Positions 1 to 5,897 of a stretch of 7,866 nucleotides of DNA are shown here, in pieces. Under the pieces are notes generated by a model. The model ran no database searches, had not been told where the DNA came from, and saw nothing but the letters and a program-made list of their open reading frames with translations. Source of the DNA: JAHEDH01 sp965364515 (GTDB lineage Bacteria > Actinomycetota > Acidimicrobiia > Spongiisociales > ZC4RG35); the NCBI GenBank assembly GCA_965364515.1, contig CBDTXZ010000140.1:1-7866 (forward strand). Reading direction: 5' to 3'. Numbering within the stretch: the stretch's first letter is position 1; every line of letters starts with the position of its first letter. The translations under genes and the position numbers were made by a program.

Positions 1-24
1 CAGCCGGAAGTCCCGTCTGCGGCC

Positions 25-669
25 TCACTCCCCGAGCGCCGCCATCATCTCTGCGTCGGACAGGTCGGCAATTGCTCTGCCGGCATCTTCGAGATCATCG
101 AGGAACGTGTCGAGGGCACCACACGTGGTCTGGTTGGCACGGCCGCCGATCGACGCAGCAACGCCTTCCATCACGTCGACTCCCGTGGCGAAGTCACCCG
201 ACGACACGACCCAATCGGTCCCGCTGACGTACGCCGGATCTTCGAGTCCCGGCCCGGGCGTGCAACCGAAGTCGAATCCGGAGATCAACGTCGAGAGCCG
301 CTCGCGTTCGGTTTCGTGGGTGAAGACGTCGAGGCGGCCGCCCTCCCACCAACAGGTCGACCAGCCGGCGATGCCCCGTGTCCTGAGCGCCTGCTCGTTC
401 TCGATCATGCGGGCGTCTGCACGTTCGGCATCGGAGCCGGTCCGTGCACGGGCCTCCGGGGAGGAGTCGATCAGCTCCTGGTCTTCTCGGTCGCGCACCC
501 TCCGGTCGATCCGATCACACGGATAGCCACCACTTTCGAGGGCGGCGATCACGTCGACCTGTGATGTATAGGAGGTGTCCGGGCCCGTCGGAGTCGAGCA
601 CGCCGAGACGACCATGAGGAGGGCTGTAATCGTCACGGATACGGCGAACGGCCGTCTGCCGTTGGACAT
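25..669 (-). CDS. Secreted lipoprotein of unknown function
   Basis: This encodes a 214-residue protein. It has a basic N-region (NGRR), a hydrophobic stretch at about residues 8-21, and a lipobox V-S-A-C with the lipidated Cys at residue 24, so it should be exported and anchored to the outer face of the membrane. The mature part has four more cysteines (51, 106, 136, 183), enough for two disulfides. It also has a highly charged central region (about 53-98, rich in Arg, Asp and Glu) that is probably helical, and a Trp cluster next to Cys106 (CWWEG). I do not recognise a named domain. The ATG at 669-667 is favoured because it gives a complete signal peptide, and GGGGAG lies about 12 bases upstream of it. 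The gene is divergent from the M24 gene, with about 110 bases between the chosen starts. Lipoprotein status is well supported by the sequence; the function is unknown. Confidence 0.85.
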   Translation of the reverse strand: MSNGRRPFAVSVTITALLMVVSACSTPTGPDTSYTSQVDVIAALESGGYPCDRIDRRVRDREDQELIDSSPEARARTGSDAERADARMIENEQALRTRGIAGWSTCWWEGGRLDVFTHETERERLSTLISGFDFGCTPGPGLEDPAYVSGTDWVVSSGDFATGVDVMEGVAASIGGRANQTTCGALDTFLDDLEDAGRAIADLSDAEMMAALGE

Positions 670-781
670 GTCGACCGCTCACTCCCCACTCGTCGGAATC
701 ACGGACCCTACTGCGGTCAGCCGACTGTGGAGGCCGGGCCGGCCGGGCCCGACCTCGGTGGAACGGTACGATCACTCCACA
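670..781. promoter_or_regulatory. Divergent intergenic region with candidate leaderless promoter for the M24 gene
   Basis: This short region separates the lipoprotein and M24 genes. Open reading continues through it in the M24 frame, back to ATG codons at 668 and 575. The encoded residues (rich in Pro, Arg and Gly) do not look like the start of an M24 N-terminal domain, and the 575 start would lie inside the lipoprotein gene. A TACGAT hexamer at 766-771 matches the actinobacterial -10 pattern TANNNT. It would place transcription initiation about 7-11 bases downstream, at or just before the GTG at 782. There is no clear -35 and no Shine-Dalgarno sequence before that GTG, which fits a leaderless transcript. 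No matching promoter stands out for the lipoprotein. Confidence 0.3.
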
Positions 782-1945
782 GTGTCAGCATCGACGGGTT
801 CACCGTATCTCCGGTTCAGCGACGCCGAGAACGCCGCCCGGCTCGCTCGTGTGCGCACGTTCATGGAATCCGTGTCGGTCGACACCCTCGTGGTGTTCGG
901 CTGGTCGGCGATGGGACGAGCGGTGCAGGCGGACGTCCACTACCTGTCGACGTATCTCGGGATGCGTGACAACTACGTGGTCGTCTCGCTCGAACACGAC
1001 CCGACCTTGCTCGTCCAGAGCTACAACCACGTCCCCAACGCCACCGAAGTCAGCCACCTCGATGATGTTCGATGGGGCGGCACCGATTCGGGGAAGACCG
1101 TGGGCGACGAACTGAGAAGACGCGGCTCGAAGTCCGTCGGTGTTGTCGGGCTCATGCCCTACCAGCACCACGCTGCCATGGTGGAGACGGCTCCGGGCTG
1201 CACCTTCGACGACGTGACCCATGGCTTTCGCACGCTGCGTGTCACCAAGAGCCCGGAGGAGCTCGCTTGGCTCAGGCGCGGAGTGGAGCACACCGACGCC
1301 GCCCTGTCTGCGCTCGAGGATGCGATCGCCCCCGGCGTCAGAGAGTACGAGTTGGGGGCCGCAATCGAGGCCGCCTACCTCGCCGACGGAGGGCTCACGA
1401 CGTTCTACTACCTGGCGGCGACACCGATGTCCGACCCCAGCCGCTGCGTCCCCTCCCAGGTGCTCTCGGCCAGACAGATCGAGCGCGGCGACATCGTCTC
1501 CTGTGAGATCTCCATCTCCCACGGCGGGTACGCCGGCCAGGGGCTCAGATCGTTCACAGTCGACGCAGAGCCGTCTCCGATCATCGCCGAGCTGCACGAC
1601 GTGGCCGAGACCGTCTATCACGAGGTGCGGTCGGCGATCCGACCCGGCGCCACCCACGAGGACGTGTGGAACGCCTCCGACCTGATCGAGGAATCGGGGT
1701 TCACGATCCGCGACGGGCTCGTCCACGGCTTTGCCATCGGCTTGTTGCCCCCGAGCCTGCGCACCCGATCGACCACCCAGATCGACGATCCATGGGTCTT
1801 CGAGGAGGGCCAGACCATCGTCATCCAACCGAACGTCATCACCAAAGACGAGCGGGTCGGAGTGCAGACCGGCGATCTCTGTGTCGTGACCGCCGACGGG
1901 TGCGAGACGATGCACAGCCACCCTCTGGCGCTCGCACGCGTCTGA
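782..1945 (+). CDS. M24-family (creatinase / Xaa-Pro peptidase fold) hydrolase lacking most metal ligands
   Basis: From the GTG at 782 this is 387 residues, a usual length for two-domain M24 proteins. Residues about 15-145 match a creatinase-type N-terminal domain (SDAENAARLARVRTFM, then VDTLVVFGW and YLSTYLG). Residues about 150-387 form the pita-bread domain, beginning at LRVTKSPEELAWLR. In metal-dependent members the ligands are D, D, H, E, E. Aligning the motifs here gives E242 (CEIS), Q253 (YAGQGLRSF), H315 (VHGFAIGL), Q349 (VIQPN) and G364 (QTGDL). Only the His is kept, and the usual HE before PP is LLPP. Creatinase shows that this fold can hydrolyse C-N bonds without metal, so the protein is better called a creatinase-like hydrolase than a peptidase; the substrate is unknown. 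There is no signal peptide, so it is cytoplasmic. Alternative starts are GTG 758 and ATG 668. It is monocistronic or followed by the small gene at 2033. Confidence 0.85.
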   Translation: MSASTGSPYLRFSDAENAARLARVRTFMESVSVDTLVVFGWSAMGRAVQADVHYLSTYLGMRDNYVVVSLEHDPTLLVQSYNHVPNATEVSHLDDVRWGGTDSGKTVGDELRRRGSKSVGVVGLMPYQHHAAMVETAPGCTFDDVTHGFRTLRVTKSPEELAWLRRGVEHTDAALSALEDAIAPGVREYELGAAIEAAYLADGGLTTFYYLAATPMSDPSRCVPSQVLSARQIERGDIVSCEISISHGGYAGQGLRSFTVDAEPSPIIAELHDVAETVYHEVRSAIRPGATHEDVWNASDLIEESGFTIRDGLVHGFAIGLLPPSLRTRSTTQIDDPWVFEEGQTIVIQPNVITKDERVGVQTGDLCVVTADGCETMHSHPLALARV

Positions 1946-1970
1946 CCGAGTTCCGCGGGTCTCCGCAGTG

Positions 1971-1989
1971 TCTTCACGACTTCTTCACG
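1971..1989 (+). promoter_or_regulatory. Direct repeat TCTTCACG x2, 11-bp phased, upstream of small gene
   Basis: TCTTCACG occurs at 1971-1978 and again at 1982-1989, one helical turn apart, between the M24 stop and the small gene at 2033. Tandem TTCAC-type units with 11-bp spacing are the usual architecture of binding sites for OmpR/PhoB-type response regulators, including the actinobacterial PhoP box. Weaker units continue the same phase upstream (TCTCCGCAG from 1960). A poor -10-like GATCGT lies at 1999-2004, which would put the repeats over the -35 position, as expected for an activator site. The repeat is directly visible; operator function is inferred. No OmpR-type regulator is encoded in this window. 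Confidence 0.4.
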
Positions 1990-2020
1990 GCCGTCGCCGA
2001 TCGTGGGACCAGACACGACG

Positions 2021-2027
2021 AAAGGAG
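2021..2027 (+). promoter_or_regulatory. Strong ribosome binding site of small gene
   Basis: AAAGGAG lies five bases before the ATG at 2033. It is among the clearest Shine-Dalgarno sequences in the window. It decides the start against the ATG at 2003, whose extra ten residues would be encoded by sequence that includes this site. Confidence 0.8.
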
Positions 2028-2032
2028 ACATC

Positions 2033-2200
2033 ATGAAACGTGTCGCACCCATCCTGGTGGGCCTGTTCGTTCTCGCCGGGGTGAAGAAGAAGGCGATGAT
2101 GGCCGGCGGCCATCACGGTTCCCACGACGAACGGCGGCAACGCTGGGAGCAACGAGCTCGCGCCTGGCACCGGGCAGAGCACGAAGCACTCGCCGAGTAG
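2033..2200 (+). CDS. 55-residue His-rich membrane-anchored small protein
   Basis: This encodes 55 residues in three parts. A short hydrophobic segment (about residues 3-17, APILVGLFVLAGV) is followed by a basic stop KKK at about 18-20. Next comes a small Gly/His patch (GGHHGSHDE, about 25-33), and then a strongly charged, probably amphipathic helix to the C-terminus (RRQRWEQRARAWHRAEHEALAE is its character). The pattern suggests a single-pass protein with N-terminus outside and the basic, His-bearing tail in the cytoplasm. Tight membrane association through a short helix is the alternative. It could bind a metal through HH-x2-H, or act as a small regulator or adaptor of a membrane complex; neither is proven. 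The strong AAAGGAG site and a hairpin just after the stop support a real gene despite its size. It is convergent with the two-component operon. I do not recognise the family. Confidence 0.75.
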   Translation: MKRVAPILVGLFVLAGVKKKAMMAGGHHGSHDERRQRWEQRARAWHRAEHEALAE

Positions 2201-2208
2201 GACGACAA

Positions 2209-2238
2209 CGCCCGGGCACCGCAATCGAGTGCCGGGCG
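2209..2238. terminator. GC-rich hairpin between convergent genes
   Basis: The left arm CGCCCGGGCAC (2209-2219) and right arm GTGCCGGGCG (2229-2238) pair over ten base pairs with one bulged G and a nine-base loop. It starts eight bases after the small gene's stop and lies about 80 bases from the response regulator's stop. It could therefore serve as a terminator for one or both convergent transcripts. No T-tract follows on either strand, as is common for hairpins in high-GC actinobacteria, so termination efficiency is uncertain. Confidence 0.55.
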
Positions 2239-2318
2239 CAATCGCGGTACCCGAAAAGGGTGCATCCGGCGACGAACGTGATCGGCGTCGTCGGGCTCAC
2301 ACGGACGACACAGAGGCT

Positions 2319-2990
2319 TCAGCCGAAGTCGTGAGTGCGGAGAAAGGCCAGGACCGCCGCCACGCGACGGTGGGTGTCGGACTCGTCCGGCGAGAGCGCC
2401 AGCTTGGCGAAGATCGAGTTGATGTGTTTCTCGACTGCCGACTGTGAGATGAAGAGAGCGTCGCCGATCGACGCATTCGAGCGACCCTCGGCCATCGCCC
2501 CCAGCACATCGAGTTCCCGGGGAGTGAGCGTGTCGAGCAGCCGATCGGAGTTGGTCCGCTGCCGGTTCAGGAGTCCCTCGACAACGAGCGGGTCGATCAC
2601 AGATCCACCGGCGACGACCTCGTGGACTGCGCGCAGGAGTTCGTCGAGATCCCCCACACGATCCTTGAGCAGGTACGCGAGCCCCTCGGTCCCGTCCTTG
2701 AACAGCTCGAACGCGTAGAGCGCATTCGCGTGTTGGGAGAGAACTACCACACCCACGTCATCGTGTTTGGCGCGAATGTCGTGCGCCGCCTCGATCCCCT
2801 CCATCTGATGCGTCGGCGGCATGCGAATGTCGACCACGACCGCATCCGGGCTCAGACGGTCCACCGCCTCTCGGAGCTGCGCCCCGTCCTCGACCGAAGC
2901 CACCACCTCCACCTCGCCCGAAGCCTCCAGCAGCCTGCGAGTTCCCTCACGCACGAGGTAATGGTCGTCGGCGATGACGACGCTGATCAC
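2319..2990 (-). CDS. NarL/FixJ-type (LuxR HTH) two-component response regulator
   Basis: This encodes a 223-residue transcriptional regulator with a normal domain order. The receiver domain (about 1-120) has the acidic pair D8/D9, the phosphoacceptor D54 (VVVDIRMPP), the switch residue S85 (VVVLS) and the conserved K109 (YLLKD). A linker (about 121-152) leads to a LuxR-type DNA-binding domain (about 153-200; LTPRELDVLGAMAEGRSNASI, with the recognition helix around SQSAVEKHINSIF). The receiver residues needed for phosphorylation are intact. The GTG start at 2990 overlaps the kinase stop in a GTGA arrangement, so translation is probably coupled to the kinase and the two form one operon. The partner is almost certainly the kinase encoded directly upstream. 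The target genes are not known. The divergent cupredoxin operon, or autoregulation through dyads near 5009-5029, are plausible but unproven. Confidence 0.95.
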   Translation of the reverse strand: MISVVIADDHYLVREGTRRLLEASGEVEVVASVEDGAQLREAVDRLSPDAVVVDIRMPPTHQMEGIEAAHDIRAKHDDVGVVVLSQHANALYAFELFKDGTEGLAYLLKDRVGDLDELLRAVHEVVAGGSVIDPLVVEGLLNRQRTNSDRLLDTLTPRELDVLGAMAEGRSNASIGDALFISQSAVEKHINSIFAKLALSPDESDTHRRVAAVLAFLRTHDFG

Positions 2991-4996
2991 GTGCGATCCG
3001 ATTCGACCGGGAGCCGAGCCGTCAGCACGGTCCCGCCCCCGGGATGCGCATCGATCCCGACCGAGCCGGCGAGAGCCGTGAATCGGTCGCTCAGGCCGGC
3101 GAGGCCGTTCTGACGGATCGCAGCCGGGTCGAAGCCGATTCCGTCATCACCGACCGCAAGCTTCAACTCGCCGTTCCTGCGGCTGATCGAGACCTGAGCC
3201 CGTGACGCCGATGCGTGTTTGAGGACGTTGGCCAGAGCCTCGGTGACGAAGAAGTAGGCGGCACCTTCGACGTCGTCGTCGAACCGCTGGTGGCGGAGCT
3301 CGGGGGTTGCCTCGACGGCGACTTCGATCGGCAGTCTGCTGCAACGATCCTCGACCGCTTCGACCAGGCCACCGTCGGTGAGAACCGACGGGTGGATGCC
3401 CTGGGCGAGATCGCGGAGATCTCTCAGGATGGTCTGGGCGTCGCCCTGGAGCTCGAGCAACGTCTGTTCGTCCACGCCGCCGTTCCGAGCCTTCGCCCTG
3501 GCCAGGCCGAGCTTGGCGACGAGGGCCACGAGCTCCTGTTGGGCTCCGTCGTGGATGTTGCGCTCGAGTCGGCGGCGTTCGGCCTCCTGGGCGCCGACGA
3601 TGCGACCGGCGAGCCGCATGTTGAGGATCAGCAGCGCCGCTTGACCGCCGAGAGCCGCGATCATCGCCAGCTCCTGGCCGCCGATCCCCCCGGCCATGCG
3701 TGGGCCGCATTCGATGGTGCCGAGTTGCTCGCCGGCGCGTTCGATCGGAACGATCGCCGCCGGTGCTCCCGATCGATCGCCGGAGACCTTCCTGGAGGCG
3801 GGGGGCACGATGACGGCCGCCCAGCGCAGGCGGGCAACGGAACGGACCAGTTCGGCGAGCCGTGTCGCGACCTCATCGACCGTGTTCCCGGCTTCGAATG
3901 ACTGCTCGAGTCCCACGATCGCCTCCAGAGCCGTGGGACGTTCTCCGAATACCCACCGGTCTGCGATGCGCTGGAGTCGACGCCGGGCCGGCTGGAATGC
4001 GAATGCCAAAACGGCAGTGACGGCGATTGCCATCTCGACGGGCAGCCTCGCACCCGCAGCGAGACCGAGACCGGCAGCAAGGGCGGCGTACACCACGAAT
4101 ATCCCGAGCGAGAGGGCACCATAGATGAACGTCTTGCGGATGACTGCGTCCGCGTCGATCCATCCCGGCTGATCGATCGCCAGCACGATCGAGATGGGAA
4201 TGAGCAAGAGCGCAACCGTCCCGACGATCGCCGCGAGCGAACTGTGAGCGGGCGTGCCGACCCCGATCAGCGGACCGATGAGGAAGGGCACGGCGCCGAG
4301 CCCGAGGGCAGTGGCGGTGCCGAAGAGCACCCAACGGATCTGATGGCGGATCTCTCCGGTCCCGCGCCGGAAGCGGGCCACGAGCACCGCGACGCTCGAC
4401 AAGAGGATCGCGCCGACGATCGTGCGCATCTGGCCGGTCACCGGATCGAGCCACGCCAACGCCTCGACGTGGATCGGATTCGGGAATGCAGGGAACCTTC
4501 CGTAGGTGAACTCCTCCACGAGCACGTGGGTGCTCGCGAGGTTGGCGAGCAGCATCGGCGCGGGCAGCCACCACACCCCTCGGGCGAACCGGCGTTCCCA
4601 GGCGTTCTCCGGCTCGGCGGTGGGAAAGAGGCCGATCACGATCGCCAGACAGGCGATCCCGACCGGGTAGACCAGTGACTCGACCAGGAGCGCATTCGAC
4701 ATCCACGGCTGGATCGAAGATTCGGAGAACTGTCGGGCGACTGCCCATTCGACGGCGGCCGCCGCAGCCATCGTTCCCGCCGTGCCTGCGACGAGGTAGG
4801 CGCCGATCGGATGGTCGGCGTGGCGCCAGCGCAGCCACACGCCCGCCGTGAGGAACGGGATCGGGACGCTCAGCAGATAGAGGACGGCTCCCCAGTTCTC
4901 GTGCGATGCCGCAGCGGCGAGCCCGAACGCGAGCGCGCCTCCGGCGGCAATCGCCACAGGCCAGACCAACCGCTTCATCTCACCCATTCTGAACAT
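2987..4996 (-). CDS. Polytopic membrane sensor histidine kinase (HisKA_3 / NarL partner class)
   Basis: This encodes 669 residues. The N-terminal half (about 9-335) has roughly ten hydrophobic segments, with a longer non-membrane loop at about 126-140 and another at about 161-190. A cytoplasmic region (about 350-465) has the look of a degenerate GAF domain. The dimerisation/phosphoacceptor domain follows, with H482 in ERNIHDGAQQ, the HisKA_3 signature. The HATPase domain (about 575-664) has the N-box EALANVLKHA (N590), the G1 motif DDGIGF (D617-G621) and a GGGT segment at 653-656. All catalytic motifs are intact, so it should phosphorylate the regulator encoded just downstream. The large membrane domain may itself be the sensor, perhaps of a lipid or membrane signal; the ligand cannot be read from the sequence. 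In-frame ATGs at 4987 and 4978 are alternative starts; none has a convincing ribosome binding site. Confidence 0.93.
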   Translation of the reverse strand: MFRMGEMKRLVWPVAIAAGGALAFGLAAAASHENWGAVLYLLSVPIPFLTAGVWLRWRHADHPIGAYLVAGTAGTMAAAAAVEWAVARQFSESSIQPWMSNALLVESLVYPVGIACLAIVIGLFPTAEPENAWERRFARGVWWLPAPMLLANLASTHVLVEEFTYGRFPAFPNPIHVEALAWLDPVTGQMRTIVGAILLSSVAVLVARFRRGTGEIRHQIRWVLFGTATALGLGAVPFLIGPLIGVGTPAHSSLAAIVGTVALLLIPISIVLAIDQPGWIDADAVIRKTFIYGALSLGIFVVYAALAAGLGLAAGARLPVEMAIAVTAVLAFAFQPARRRLQRIADRWVFGERPTALEAIVGLEQSFEAGNTVDEVATRLAELVRSVARLRWAAVIVPPASRKVSGDRSGAPAAIVPIERAGEQLGTIECGPRMAGGIGGQELAMIAALGGQAALLILNMRLAGRIVGAQEAERRRLERNIHDGAQQELVALVAKLGLARAKARNGGVDEQTLLELQGDAQTILRDLRDLAQGIHPSVLTDGGLVEAVEDRCSRLPIEVAVEATPELRHQRFDDDVEGAAYFFVTEALANVLKHASASRAQVSISRRNGELKLAVGDDGIGFDPAAIRQNGLAGLSDRFTALAGSVGIDAHPGGGTVLTARLPVESDRT

Positions 4997-5142
4997 CCGA
5001 ACGGTCCGTGTCCATTGAGGACAGCCTCACTTCTCTGCCATCGGCGTTCTGAGGCCTGCACCACCCCCTGAATGAGGCGGGCACCGTTCCAGACGCTGAG
5101 TCTGATCCATACGTTGACGGGGTCGTCGAGAGAGGAGCAGAT
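4997..5142. promoter_or_regulatory. Divergent control region between kinase and cupredoxin operons
   Basis: These 146 bases must carry the promoters of both operons. Near the kinase start there are overlapping dyads. TGTCC-ATTGA-GGACA at 5009-5023 and TGAGG-ACAG-CCTCA at 5016-5029 share the GGACA/TGAGG core, and a short perfect palindrome ACGG-T-CCGT sits at 5001-5009. TGAGG recurs at 5050 and 5073. Small inverted repeats of this size are typical targets of NarL-type regulators, which suggests autoregulation, but no consensus for this regulator is known. On the plus strand a TANNNT-type -10 (TACGTT, 5110-5115) could serve the cupredoxin operon; its -35 is weak. Confidence 0.4.
5131..5137 (+). 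promoter_or_regulatory. Ribosome binding site that sets the GTG start at 5143
   Basis: AGAGGAG lies five bases before GTG 5143. The ATG at 5141 overlaps that GTG but runs straight into TGA (ATGTGA), so the GTG is the only usable start here. Confidence 0.75.
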
Positions 5143-5892
5143 GTGACGACCCTGACACAGAACACCACCAACCCTCCGGTGGAAGAGGCGACCGAGACGA
5201 GCCGATGGATGAGGCCGGCGCGAGCGGCCGCCATCGTGATCGTCGTGTGGTCGATCGTGCTACAACTCCTTGCGGGGCTGATCCCGCCGGTGGCGATCAT
5301 CGGTGCGATCTTCCTCGGCTTCATACCCTTCCTCTCCGGCGAACGTCGCCGTCTCGGTCTGGCGTACGCCACCGTTGCGGCGCTCGCAGCGGGCGGCAAC
5401 CTCCCGGTGATCGTCGACGAGCTCAGCAATCCCGAATCGGCTCCGGCATTCATCCTCACCCTGTTGTCGATGGTGGGAGTGACGCTGGCCGTGGTGTCCG
5501 GGCTCGGCGCATTCTTCCGCTGGTCTCCCGACGTCATCGGCCGTGTCGGCGTCGGCGCCGCCGGGGTGTTTGTCATCGGAGCTGCGGTGTCCCTGCTGGC
5601 GGCCGCCAACACACCATCAGATACCGCCGTTGCCGGGGACGTCGAGGTGGTCGCCGAGGCCGTCACGTGGATGCCGGACGAGATCACGGTTGCGGGATCA
5701 GGCGGGCTGTGGCTCGACAACCGCGATGGAATCCGCCACACCTTCACGATTCGCGAACTGGGGATCGATCTGGAGGTTCCCGCGCTGCGGTCGAAGCGGG
5801 TCGACATCGACGCCGCCCCCGGCGTGTATCAGTTCGTGTGCGAGGTTCCAGGACACGAATCCATGACCGGCACCCTCGTGGTCGAGGGGTGA
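5143..5892 (+). CDS. Membrane protein with C-terminal cupredoxin (blue copper) domain
   Basis: This encodes 249 residues. After a polar N-terminus (1-25) come about five transmembrane segments (about 27-46, 47-65, 72-92, 101-125, 133-155). A cupredoxin-like domain follows at about 162-249 and is predicted to lie outside the cytoplasm. The type 1 copper ligands are all present: H199 (RHTFTI), then C233, H238 and M241 in CEVPGHESM, giving C-x4-H-x2-M. The final strand (GTLVVEG) is typical of plastocyanin/azurin-like folds. It should bind one copper and carry electrons, or buffer copper, at the outer membrane face. Fusing the copper domain to a five-helix membrane part is less usual than a soluble or lipid-anchored cupredoxin. 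The next gene starts six bases after its stop. The cupredoxin call is strong; the electron partner is unknown. Confidence 0.9.
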   Translation: MTTLTQNTTNPPVEEATETSRWMRPARAAAIVIVVWSIVLQLLAGLIPPVAIIGAIFLGFIPFLSGERRRLGLAYATVAALAAGGNLPVIVDELSNPESAPAFILTLLSMVGVTLAVVSGLGAFFRWSPDVIGRVGVGAAGVFVIGAAVSLLAAANTPSDTAVAGDVEVVAEAVTWMPDEITVAGSGGLWLDNRDGIRHTFTIRELGIDLEVPALRSKRVDIDAAPGVYQFVCEVPGHESMTGTLVVEG

Positions 5893-5897
5893 TCGAG

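Noticed and set aside
575..781. N-terminal extension of the M24 gene
   Set aside because: It would overlap the divergent lipoprotein gene, and it encodes a Pro/Arg/Gly-rich stretch unlike M24 N-termini.
800..1921. Long minus-strand open frame (373 codons) opposite the M24 gene
   Set aside because: It is the antisense shadow of a gene with clear M24 motifs. Its product has no recognisable domain, and long antisense frames are common in GC-rich DNA.
2240..2318. Short ACCC/GGGT hairpin with a GAAAA loop around 2249-2261, between the convergent genes
   Set aside because: The stem has only four to five pairs, too weak to call a terminator. The hairpin at 2209-2238 is a better candidate.
3215..3901. 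Plus-strand open frame (228 codons) inside the kinase gene
   Set aside because: It lies opposite the HisKA_3 and HATPase region, whose motifs fix the coding strand. The shadow protein shows no domain.
4980..5807. Minus-strand open frame (275 codons) opposite the cupredoxin gene
   Set aside because: Its product is low-complexity Ser/Thr/Pro-rich sequence. The plus strand carries a ribosome binding site, membrane helices and a complete copper site.
5205..5897. Upstream extension of the alpha/beta hydrolase frame
   Set aside because: The extension overlaps the cupredoxin gene in another frame and encodes Arg/Gly-rich sequence. The ATG at 5898 has its own ribosome binding site and starts a normal hydrolase.
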